From: Psychrobacter sp.
GTDB taxonomy: Bacteria > Pseudomonadota > Gammaproteobacteria > Pseudomonadales > Moraxellaceae
Reading direction: 5' to 3'
Assembly: GCA_029256865.1 (NCBI GenBank)
Contig: JARIEH010000260.1
Coordinates: forward strand, 1-5,189
DNA: 5,189 nt
Below the pieces are notes generated by a model. It searched no databases. It had not been told where the DNA came from and was given only the letters and a program-made list of their open reading frames with translations. The position numbers and the translations under genes were made by a program. Shown here piece after piece: positions 1-5,146 of the stretch (positions are counted from its first letter, which is position 1; every line of letters starts with the position of its first letter).

Positions 1-130
1 CATCACAGGATAGCTTACCCGTAAGACGAAAAAGTTGGTTATAATAATGCCCTAATTGAATCTAACGTTGCAGGCAGCTCCACTGCACTTGTTCTGTAAT
101 AGCTTTATATTTATTAAAGTTTGAGTGCAT
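1..130 (-). pseudogene. Possible N-terminal fragment of an unrecognised gene, interrupted by an amber codon and running off the left edge
   Basis: Reading leftward from an ATG at 130-128, the frame gives 22 residues (MHSNFNKYKAITEQ and on), then a TAG at 64-62, then stays open to the window edge as IQLGHYYNQLFRLTGKLSCD. The ATG is preceded by a purine-rich GGCGAG that could serve as a weak ribosome binding site. A single C-to-T change (CAG to TAG) would explain the stop if this is a gene. I do not recognise the peptide, and the open stretch is short enough to arise by chance. A competing reading is that a leftward gene simply begins at the edge, since an ATG lies at 3-1 in another frame. Low confidence. 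Confidence 0.2.
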
Positions 131-208
131 TATTCTCGCCTTATGTGCTCGTGATAGTGGTTATTTAAAACATAAACAAGCCCAAGAGACTGTCTCCCTT
201 GAGAATAC

Positions 209-236
209 TTGCTACAGTTATTTAATAACTTATGGT
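209..236 (+). promoter_or_regulatory. Candidate sigma-70 promoter of the PII gene, with a dyad between -35 and -10
   Basis: TTGCTA at 209-214 and TATGGT at 231-236 are separated by 16 nt; each matches its consensus at 4 of 6 positions. Between them lies a perfect dyad, GTTATT-T-AATAAC (217-229), placed where a repressor or activator could act. Transcription from here would leave a leader of about 65 nt. No correctly spaced sigma-54 site was found. The promoter is inferred from sequence only and other starts in this AT-rich leader are possible. Confidence 0.35.
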
Positions 237-267
237 AAGCAGGGTAAAGGTTTGAGGCACTAAAAGT

Positions 268-283
268 CTGCGATAACCTGCGA
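268..283 (+). repeat. Direct repeat CTGCGA x2, 10 bp apart, in the PII gene leader
   Basis: CTGCGA occurs at 268-273 and again at 278-283, so the copies start exactly 10 bp apart, about one helical turn. They lie 25-40 bp before the PII start codon. This could be a protein-binding site or chance; no known operator is recognised. Confidence 0.3.
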
Positions 284-293
284 CATCATTTAA

Positions 294-647
<354 letters not shown>

Positions 648-681
648 ATGCTATGCAAAGTTATTTTAATAGTAGACAAAC

Positions 682-720
682 AACCCCCACCTCACTTAAT
701 AGTAAGGTAGGGGTTTTTTT
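682..720 (+). terminator. Rho-independent terminator of the PII gene, possibly bidirectional
   Basis: A long stem pairs 682-696 with 701-715 around a TAAT loop, with mismatches only at 688/709 and 693/704. Its base is AACCCC/GGGGTT, and a run of seven T (714-720) follows. Read from the other strand, the same hairpin is followed by TTGTTTGTC, so it may also stop leftward transcripts of the DUF2147 gene, which ends about 55 nt away. Confidence 0.9.
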
Positions 721-774
721 AGCTTAGAAATCGATGTTTCAAAATTGATGCTTAATAATTAACTGACAATAAAG

Positions 775-1158
775 TTACTTCTTTTTCCACGTTTGACTGC
801 GTGAGAATGGACCCAAGTGACCTTTCAGATCAAGGGTATTACCGCTTAAATTTGCCGTCAGACGATAGGTTTTGTTCTTCTCAGGGTCGGTAATATTACC
901 CCCGCTATATTTACCACCACCGTCAGCTTTTAGACCTGAAATAACGGTCATACCAACGTGCTTCTTGCCTTTTTCTGAGACAGTGCTAATGAGCTTACCA
1001 GTCAAGACACCATTCGACTCAGTAATTTTTACCACACCTTTAGGCTGGCCATCATCAAAGGTCTGCCAGGTCGTATTGGCTAAAGGATCAGCAGCGAATG
1101 CCATAGTAGCCATGCTGATACCAACAACTGCTAACATAGAGTTTGTAAATAATTTCAT
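775..1158 (-). CDS. Secreted DUF2147-family protein
   Basis: A 127-residue exported protein. Residues 1-22 form a Sec signal peptide (Lys2, a hydrophobic stretch, then AFA before Ala23-Asp24). The mature part fits the DUF2147 beta-barrel family: an N-terminal DPLANTTWQTFDDGQPKG (24-41), a central GGNITDPEKNKTY (86-98) and the C-terminal LKGHLGPFSRSQTW (111-124), which matches the family's G-x-x-G-P-x-x-R-x-Q-x-W ending. The cysteine-containing loop found in many members is absent, and the protein is somewhat short. Molecular function is unknown; the location would be periplasmic or extracellular. The ATG at 1158 has an AGGAG (1170-1166) 7 nt upstream, which supports this start. It is a single-gene unit, convergent with the PII gene. 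Confidence 0.85.
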   Translation of the reverse strand: MKLFTNSMLAVVGISMATMAFAADPLANTTWQTFDDGQPKGVVKITESNGVLTGKLISTVSEKGKKHVGMTVISGLKADGGGKYSGGNITDPEKNKTYRLTANLSGNTLDLKGHLGPFSRSQTWKKK

Positions 1159-1212
1159 AGATAGACTCCTTTCTTACAATGATTTATCAAAACACGATAG
1201 TTTTGTACTTTT

Positions 1213-1250
1213 ATTATGCCATCGCTTGTCAATTATCAATGGTTATTGAT
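1213..1250 (-). promoter_or_regulatory. Candidate promoter of the DUF2147 gene with an overlapping dyad
   Basis: On the minus strand there is an extended -10, TGG-CATAAT (hexamer at 1218-1213), with a TTGATA (1239-1234) 15 nt upstream; the spacing is short, so the extended -10 probably matters most. A perfect dyad, ATCAAT-GGTT-ATTGAT (1235-1250), overlaps the -35 position and looks like an operator. A second hexamer, TTGACA (1232-1227), is present, but no good -10 follows it at 16-18 nt. Confidence 0.4.
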
Positions 1251-1312
1251 CATTTAAATTACACAAGCAATTTCATTGATTTATCCATTATAGACAAAAT
1301 TTTTGCTTTGCC

Positions 1313-1355
1313 TAGTAATTTCTTTATAGCTAAACATCTCTACTATTTATTACTA
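1313..1355. repeat. Inverted repeat TAGTAAT/ATTACTA downstream of the nuclease operon
   Basis: Seven-base arms at 1313-1319 and 1349-1355 are perfectly complementary, with 29 nt between them that contain a further ATAG/CTAT pair. The repeat lies 10 nt after the stop codon of the 87-residue gene, in the place expected for a 3' end structure. The stem is AT-only and no T-run follows on the minus strand, so it is not a convincing terminator. The rest of 1251-1365 is AT-rich and shows nothing else I can name. Confidence 0.3.
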
Positions 1356-1365
1356 TATCAAATAG

Positions 1366-1629
1366 TTACATGAAGGGATTGTCTATAATTTCATCTGATT
1401 GGTCATTCTTTTCTTTTGACGAAATTGTTTTTTTCATATTTTCATCAGATTTTTCAAAAGCTTGTATTATCTTACTGGTCAATTCATGCAGCTGTTTTGC
1501 TTTCTCATACCCTGATGCATCACGATATAGATCAATATCTCCATAGATAATCACTTTATCTTCTTGGTTCTCTATAACCAACTCACCGATTTGCATACTT
1601 TGATGATTATTCTCAAATGGATCAATCAT
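1366..1629 (-). CDS. Acidic 87-residue protein of unknown function, in operon with the nuclease
   Basis: I do not recognise this family. The gene is supported by a strong AGGAG (1640-1636) placed 6 nt before the ATG, and by its position 25 nt after the nuclease stop codon, which suggests co-transcription. There is no signal peptide or membrane segment, so it should be cytoplasmic. Residues 13-36 alternate like beta strands (QIGELVIE, KVIIYGDIDLY), 40-60 look helical (YEKAKQLHELTSKIIQAFEK), and 61-82 are charged and probably disordered. It has 19 Asp/Glu against 10 Lys/Arg. Similar short motifs sit at both ends: IDPF (2-5) and DNPF (83-86). Because its neighbour is a non-specific nuclease, an inhibitor or accessory role is conceivable, but that is only inference from position and charge. 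An internal start at Met12 is possible but lacks such a good binding site. Confidence 0.72.
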   Translation of the reverse strand: MIDPFENNHQSMQIGELVIENQEDKVIIYGDIDLYRDASGYEKAKQLHELTSKIIQAFEKSDENMKKTISSKEKNDQSDEIIDNPFM

Positions 1630-1654
1630 TGTATTCTCCTCTATATTGACGAAA

Positions 1655-2581
1655 CTATGCGTTTCTGGCTTGCAATTGTTCCATTAACCATTCAACTATG
1701 GCCCATATGAATAGTAGCCATACTGGCTCATCACTTGCAGACTTTGATGCTTGTATATCTTCACCTGCTTTTAAGGGTAATGCTAAAGCTTCTGTCTTGA
1801 TTTGCTGATCAAGCACAGGAAGAACATCAATGCCAATTTCGGCGGCTAATGCTTCAATACTAATGATTTCTATCCGCTCAGACTCGTCATTTGGCGCGTA
1901 ATACACACCTGCTTGATTAATCGCTGGTATATAAACTGCCTTAAAGAAATGACTTGGCACTAGCACACGTCCTGCTAACTGTTTGGTTTTTTTATTGGTG
2001 AAAGCAACCCCTGTTACCGTATATACCTCACCATATTGCTGAGTCAGGTAACGGGTTGCAGACTCAATATTACGCCAAATATAGCGGTTATTACGCGGAG
2101 ACTGTGGGGCAATATTGGCCAGACTAAAACTGTCATACTGCTGGCTACGATTGGCCATATCTCCATTCGGTGCCAAATGCCCGCGATCATAGCCAGAGCC
2201 TGAATAGTCTGATAGTTTGGCTCGTACTGAGGTTGGTAGGCGACTCTCTTCATGAAAGCTGTCCTCACGGTCGATTGTCTTCGCCTGCTGTAAGCGCTTG
2301 CGTGTCAAATGCTCCGCTGACCATAGCGGTGTACGCGAAACACCCGAATACATAACCGCAAAACCATCAAAGCACAGCGGATGGGTATTGGTGTTGAGCT
2401 TATCATTAATAAATTCAGGATATATACCCGCATAAAAAGACTGGTTGCACTGAGTAAAGTCATCAGCATACACCGATGATATGCTCAATATACCCAACAT
2501 GACCATTACTATTGTCATTATTATGCGACTTTTCAGGCTATATATGAGCCCAATCAAACTTACCATGCGGTTTCTTACCAT
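1655..2581 (-). CDS. Exported DNA/RNA non-specific endonuclease (DRGH / NUC family) with C-terminal hydrophobic helix
   Basis: A 308-residue sugar-non-specific nuclease that would hydrolyse DNA and RNA with a divalent metal. The catalytic motif DRGHLAPNGDM is at 132-142, with the general-base His135. NNRYIWRNIE (164-173) aligns with the Serratia nuclease metal-site region, giving Asn165 and Glu173 as equivalents of its Asn119 and Glu127. An N-terminal signal sequence runs to about residue 39 (hydrophobic 20-37, then VYA before Asp40). Cys45 and Cys70 may form a disulphide. Unusual is a hydrophobic, Trp-rich segment at 287-302 (VWLLFIWAIVEWLM), which could anchor the enzyme in the inner membrane facing the periplasm. 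The start is uncertain: Met1, Met6 and Met22 all lack a strong ribosome binding site; Met1 is chosen because it keeps the basic n-region of the signal. First gene of a two-gene unit with the acidic 87-residue protein. Confidence 0.88.
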   Translation of the reverse strand: MVRNRMVSLIGLIYSLKSRIIMTIVMVMLGILSISSVYADDFTQCNQSFYAGIYPEFINDKLNTNTHPLCFDGFAVMYSGVSRTPLWSAEHLTRKRLQQAKTIDREDSFHEESRLPTSVRAKLSDYSGSGYDRGHLAPNGDMANRSQQYDSFSLANIAPQSPRNNRYIWRNIESATRYLTQQYGEVYTVTGVAFTNKKTKQLAGRVLVPSHFFKAVYIPAINQAGVYYAPNDESERIEIISIEALAAEIGIDVLPVLDQQIKTEALALPLKAGEDIQASKSASDEPVWLLFIWAIVEWLMEQLQARNA

Positions 2582-2606
2582 TTATGATTGCCAATACGAA
2601 GACGCT

Positions 2607-2635
2607 ATCCTAGCAGGCGTTCACCAATAAAGAAA
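2607..2635 (-). promoter_or_regulatory. Weak candidate promoter of the nuclease operon
   Basis: On the minus strand, TTTCTT (2635-2630) and TAGGAT (2612-2607) are 17 nt apart, which would start transcription about 20 nt before the first ATG. Both hexamers are imperfect. The short leader and lack of a clear binding site at Met1 leave room for initiation at Met6 instead. Confidence 0.25.
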
Positions 2636-2650
2636 GATAAGGCGCAAACC

Positions 2651-2679
2651 GTGACATTTCAAATCTTATCCGCTATACT
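2651..2679 (+). promoter_or_regulatory. Promoter of the tRNA-Ser gene
   Basis: GTGACA (2651-2656, five of six to TTGACA) and TATACT (2674-2679, five of six to TATAAT) are separated by exactly 17 nt. The predicted start near 2686 leaves only about a 10-nt 5' leader before the mature tRNA. This is the best-looking promoter in the window. Confidence 0.8.
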
Positions 2680-2695
2680 TAGCCAGTCAAAAATC

Positions 2696-2786
2696 GGTGA
2701 AGTGGGTGAGTGGCTGAAACCGCACGCCTGGAAAGTGTGTATACGTTCATAGCGTATCGAGGGTTCGAATCCCTCCTTCACCGCCA
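2696..2786 (+). tRNA. tRNA-Ser (anticodon GGA)
   Basis: A complete class II tRNA. The acceptor stem GGTGAAG (2696-2702) pairs with CTTCACC (2776-2782), followed by discriminator G2783 and encoded CCA (2784-2786). The anticodon stem CACGC (2723-2727) pairs with GTGTG (2735-2739, one G-T pair) around the loop CTGGAAA, which places anticodon GGA at 2730-2732, reading UCC and UCU. A long variable arm, ATACG/CGTAT around a 7-nt loop, is typical of serine tRNAs. The T arm is GAGGG-TTCGAAT-CCCTC (2759-2775). No second copy of the 3' end is visible here, so nothing suggests an integrated element using it as an attachment site. No clear terminator follows; 2787-2872 shows nothing else I can name. Confidence 0.97.
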
Positions 2787-2872
2787 ATCTTAGCTATTCA
2801 AAAAAGCGCCTTAGTTTTCCTAGACTCTCCTATACACATCTTAAACCCTTTAACAGTAATGCTTTTAGTCTC

Positions 2873-2888
2873 CACTAATTAGATAGTG
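2873..2888. repeat. Inverted repeat CACTA-N6-TAGTG beyond the 3' end of the hydroxylase remnant
   Basis: CACTA (2873-2877) and TAGTG (2884-2888) can form a five-pair hairpin with a 6-nt loop; CTAATTAG inside is itself a palindrome. It lies 20 nt past the stop codon of the leftward hydroxylase remnant. No T-run follows on the minus strand, so it is at best a weak terminator relic. Confidence 0.3.
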
Positions 2889-2907
2889 CTGTCCGAAACA
2901 TTCCTTT

Positions 2908-3495
2908 TTAACCTCTCGTCTGCCGCTTTAGTAGCTTGGCTTGCCGTTTCGCCTCTAGTGCACCCTCTTCAATCTCTATTGGCGTCAAACCCTTCTTTTT
3001 TTCTTTAAGATAATTGAGATAAGCGGGTATGTGCGTTTTGCCCATATATTTGTCTAGATAAGGCAAAAATCCAGCGTAATTGCCCTTGAAGTTGGCATGG
3101 TGAAAGTCGTGATACGCTGGCCCTTCATAAACGGGTAATAGATGCACTGGATTCCACGGAATATCATAACAAATGTGACCATCAGCGCCTTCGATCTGAC
3201 GCAAAATCACCCATAGCCAGACGACGTAGATATGAGCGCCTATCAGGATTGGCCCGACCAATGTCAGCGGCGCTGTGGGCGAATATTCGACCCAATGCAT
3301 GTAATTACCATTAATGGCGCAAGTATTATGAATGCGATGATGTACGCTGTGGATGTGTTTTAGCAACCACTTATTCTCATGCATGTAGCCATGCATCCAG
3401 TAGTAGAGAAAGTCATCGAGCAGCACGAAGAAAATCAGTTGAGCAATGATGACATATCAGACAGGCAACTCACCATTTATTGCCCAGCTAATCAG
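2908..3495 (-). pseudogene. Decayed fatty-acid hydroxylase / C-4 methylsterol oxidase-like gene, N-terminus lost
   Basis: The open part (3426-2908, GTG start, 172 residues) has the di-iron histidine clusters of the sterol desaturase/fatty-acid hydroxylase superfamily: HGYMH (12-16), HSVHH (26-30) and HDFHH (106-110). The stretch WLWVILRQIE (70-79) through YDIPW (87-91), then GPAYHDFHH and GNYAGF, closely follows 4-methylsterol monooxygenases (SMO/ERG25 type), integral membrane enzymes that oxidise C-4 methyl groups. Homology continues upstream of the GTG (YVIIAQLIFFV, in frame) to a TGA at 3459-3457, then ELPV and LISWAING before further stops at 3498-3496 and 3501-3499. Family members read LP-x-W at the TGA, so it is probably a mutated Trp codon. 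The remaining N-terminal membrane helices expected for a protein of about 270 residues are not recoverable before the divergent ycaP gene. The 172-residue frame may be annotated elsewhere as a short intact gene; I consider it non-functional. Confidence 0.72.
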
Positions 3496-3616
3496 TCATT
3501 AATATCAAAAAATCATAGCAAGTTCAGGAGTATGGCAGATGCGATTGACTCAACGTTCAATTATAGTGGCTATTAATTAATAAAAACTAACCAATATAGA
3601 TGTTTAGAGTTTTAAA

Positions 3617-3623
3617 AAGGAAG
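3617..3623 (+). promoter_or_regulatory. Ribosome binding site that fixes the ycaP start
   Basis: AAGGAAG lies 6 nt before the ATG at 3630, an ideal arrangement and the same motif as before the PII gene. The upstream in-frame ATG at 3600 has no such site and adds ten residues absent from the conserved part of the family. Confidence 0.8.
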
Positions 3624-3629
3624 TCAGGC

Positions 3630-4313
3630 ATGGATTGGGCAGGTATTTTTATTCACGACACCACTTGGACATTTGCCGTTGAGGTCGCTCTACGCGCAGC
3701 GATTATGTTTGGCCTTATCATTATGTTTTTGCGCTTTACGGGTAAGCGCGGGGTACGTCAGCTGTCTATCTTTGAGCTGACCATTATTTTATCGCTAGGC
3801 TCTATCGCTGGTGACCCTATGTTTACCGAGGACTTACCGATTATCCAAGCCGTGATTATCATGAGCGTGGTGATTGGTATGTACCGCTTGTCTACCTGGT
3901 TTATGATGAAGTACCAGCCTTTTGAATACCTGTTAGAAGGCAAGCCTGTCTATATCGTGGAAAACGGTCTGTTGGTACTGGAAAAAATCAAGCAAGGCAA
4001 GATGTCGCATGATGAGTTCTTCTCTGAGATGCGCAGGCAAGGGGTTGAGCATTTGGGTCAAGTGCGCATTGGTCTACTTGAAACTGACGGTAACTTTAGC
4101 TTGGTGTTGTACCCTCCAGATGACACCCGTTATGGCCTGCCGCTGTTCCCCAAACCCTATAAAGCCGTCACGCAAGTAGAGCCGAGCTTTCACTATGCCT
4201 GTATGTATTGTGGCAACGTCGATCGTCTCACGCGCGCTGATGAGTTATGTATACGCTGTAAAAATAAAAGCAGGCGTTGGGCAAAAGCCATTAATAATGA
4301 AATCGTGACTTAA
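3630..4313 (+). CDS. ycaP: YcaP-type DUF421 inner-membrane protein
   Basis: A 227-residue protein from the chosen ATG (the frame extends to an ATG at 3600; residue numbers here count from that longer 237-residue frame). It resembles E. coli YcaP along its length: transmembrane helices at about 27-46, 57-72 and 79-97, the conserved GKRGVRQLSIFELTIILSLG (48-67) and AGDPMF (70-75), then a cytoplasmic YetF-like domain with LLEGKPVYIVENG (111-123) and EFFSEMRRQGVEHLGQVR (139-156). The C-terminus carries Cys201-x2-Cys204 and Cys217-x2-Cys220, a zinc-ribbon-like knot also seen in YcaP. Function is not established; Bacillus YetF-family proteins have been linked to germination and membrane properties. 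It is divergent from the hydroxylase remnant and appears to be a single-gene unit. Confidence 0.88.
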   Translation: MDWAGIFIHDTTWTFAVEVALRAAIMFGLIIMFLRFTGKRGVRQLSIFELTIILSLGSIAGDPMFTEDLPIIQAVIIMSVVIGMYRLSTWFMMKYQPFEYLLEGKPVYIVENGLLVLEKIKQGKMSHDEFFSEMRRQGVEHLGQVRIGLLETDGNFSLVLYPPDDTRYGLPLFPKPYKAVTQVEPSFHYACMYCGNVDRLTRADELCIRCKNKSRRWAKAINNEIVT

Positions 4314-4353
4314 TTTTAAGCAGTTGCCAGTATTGGTATTATTAAAATTTATT

Positions 4354-4378
4354 AAACCCTTATTCTTAACAAGGTTTT
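4354..4378 (+). terminator. Weak candidate terminator after ycaP
   Basis: AAACC (4354-4358), a bulged C, then TT (4360-4361) can pair with AAGG-TTT (4371-4377), giving seven pairs around a 9-nt loop. Only four T follow, overlapping the stem. It lies about 40 nt after the ycaP stop codon, but is AT-rich and unconvincing. Confidence 0.3.
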
Positions 4379-4389
4379 ACTAAAAAGGC

Positions 4390-4410
4390 TCACTACATAC
4401 AATTGAGTGA
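4390..4410. repeat. Inverted repeat TCACT-N11-AGTGA
   Basis: Five-base perfect arms (4390-4394 and 4406-4410) lie in the gene-free stretch between ycaP and the LTxxQ lipoprotein. The role is unknown; it may be chance. Confidence 0.25.
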
Positions 4411-4456
4411 CTATAGTTACCCTTCTTCATAACTCTCATACACTGGTAACTTATAT

Positions 4457-4490
4457 ACCTCCTATACTAGAGGGAGTGAGGTTGTTTTGG
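4457..4490 (+). repeat. Nested hairpin-forming sequence in the ycaP-lipoprotein intergenic region
   Basis: ACCTC (4457-4461) pairs with GAGGT (4478-4482). Alternatively CCT (4458-4460) and CTA (4462-4464) pair with TAG-AGG (4468-4473) around a TAC loop, so two mutually exclusive folds exist. TTGTTTT follows. It could be a distal terminator of ycaP or an upstream control element of the lipoprotein gene. It is the most GC-rich patch of an otherwise AT-rich 285-nt gene-free stretch. Confidence 0.35.
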
Positions 4491-4511
4491 CATAACCATT
4501 ATTAGAATGAC

Positions 4512-4541
4512 TTGTAAGTATCCACTTACCTTTCGTAATAT
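4512..4541 (+). promoter_or_regulatory. Candidate promoter of the LTxxQ lipoprotein gene, with an operator-like dyad
   Basis: TTGTAA (4512-4517) and TAATAT (4536-4541) are 18 nt apart. A perfect dyad, GTAAGT-ATCC-ACTTAC (4514-4529), overlaps the -35 and fills much of the spacer, a typical position for repressor or regulator binding. It does not fit the CpxR direct repeat (GTAAA-N5-GTAAA) known upstream of E. coli spy and cpxP. The leader to the ATG is about 50 nt and extremely AT-rich. Confidence 0.45.
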
Positions 4542-4598
4542 AAAATATATTTTTATAATAATAATAAATAAAGTAATGCACGATATAAGGAAAACATC

Positions 4599-5078
4599 AT
4601 GAAAAAATTATTAATGACATCAGTAATTGCTGTCTCCAGTTTATTTACTATCGCTGCTTGCGCTCAGGGTGGAGCAATGACGAACCCTACCCCACAGCAT
4701 AATATGAACCTGCAACCGTCCAACCAAACAAACATGCCACAAAACATGATATCTAACATGGCATCTGAGCTTAACTTAACGGCCAATCAGCAAGCACAGA
4801 TGCAAGCTATTAGGGAGAATAATCGTGGTAATCATAGGCAGAACCACAATGAAATGATGCAAATATTGACCCCAGAGCAGCGTCAGAAACTTGCACGAAT
4901 ACAGTCTCAACGTAGGGGGCAAGGTGGTCACATGATGAATCAAGGTCAAGGAAGTCGTATGAATCAAGGTGGCCACATGATGAATCAAAGTCAAGGTAAT
5001 CGTATGCACAAAGGCGGTCACAGGAATATGAATCAAAATCAAAATATTCAGAACCAAAATAGAAATACAAACCCATAA
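4599..5078 (+). CDS. LTxxQ (Spy/CpxP-like) probable lipoprotein with a Met/His/Asn/Gln-rich repeat tail
   Basis: A 159-residue exported protein. The N-terminus (MKKLLMTSVIAVSSLFTIAAC) has a lipobox-like IAAC ending at Cys21, so it is probably lipidated; +2 is Ala, compatible with outer-membrane sorting. Two LTxxQ motifs, LTANQ (60-64) and LTPEQ (90-94), each start a short helix, as in the periplasmic chaperones Spy and CpxP, but they are only 30 residues apart, so this is a minimal version. From residue 109 a 15-residue unit, GGHMMNQ-x-QG-x-RM, occurs twice and then partially (GGH-RNMNQNQ), followed by an Asn/Gln-only end. There are 17 Met and clustered His, which suggests metal (for example copper) binding or a sticky low-complexity surface; neither is shown. 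AAGGAAA (4587-4593) lies in good position before the ATG. It forms a single-gene unit with its own terminator. Confidence 0.82.
   Translation: MKKLLMTSVIAVSSLFTIAACAQGGAMTNPTPQHNMNLQPSNQTNMPQNMISNMASELNLTANQQAQMQAIRENNRGNHRQNHNEMMQILTPEQRQKLARIQSQRRGQGGHMMNQGQGSRMNQGGHMMNQSQGNRMHKGGHRNMNQNQNIQNQNRNTNP
4923..5045 (+). repeat. 45-bp tandem repeat inside the lipoprotein gene (two full units plus a partial one)
   Basis: Unit 1 is 4923-4967 and unit 2 is 4968-5012; 38 of 45 bases agree. A partial third unit (5013 to about 5045) keeps the GGTCAC and AATATGAATCAA elements. The period is a multiple of three, so copy-number change would keep the frame. Confidence 0.85.
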
Positions 5079-5111
5079 CTTTTTAAAAAACAAAAACTGT
5101 CTAAATTTAAT

Positions 5112-5146
5112 AAAAGCGCATCCGTTAACTCTGATGCGCTTTTTTT
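5112..5146 (+). terminator. Strong rho-independent terminator after the lipoprotein gene, probably bidirectional
   Basis: AGCGCATC (5115-5122) pairs perfectly with GATGCGCT (5133-5140) around a 10-nt loop. AAA before and TTT after extend the stem, and the T-run covers 5140-5146. On the other strand the hairpin is followed by TTTTATT, so it could also serve a leftward gene to the right of the window. The last 43 nt hold no feature I can support. Confidence 0.92.

Noticed and set aside
250..284. Sigma-54-like GGCAC...TGC motif before the PII gene
   Set aside because: GG to GC is 14 nt from first G to first G instead of 12, which such promoters rarely tolerate.
872..1373. Two overlapping rightward open frames (872-1249 and 1179-1373)
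   Set aside because: The first mirrors the DUF2147 coding strand and the second lies in its AT-rich promoter region. Neither has a ribosome binding site or recognisable composition.
2696..2786. tRNA-Ser as an integration site for a mobile element
   Set aside because: No duplicate of the tRNA 3' end, integrase or foreign-looking gene block occurs in the window.
2800..2820. GCGC-containing AAGGCGCTTTTTT on the minus strand as a terminator
   Set aside because: The arms leave no room for a loop and the stem would be only three pairs.
3379..3576. Rightward 65-residue open frame opposite the hydroxylase remnant
   Set aside because: It is antisense to the histidine-rich coding segment, has no ribosome binding site, and its apparent coding comes from the opposite strand.
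4776..5093. Leftward frames rich in His/Leu or Asp/Ser opposite the lipoprotein tail
   Set aside because: Their periodic composition is the complement of the 45-bp repeat in the real gene; no start signal is present.
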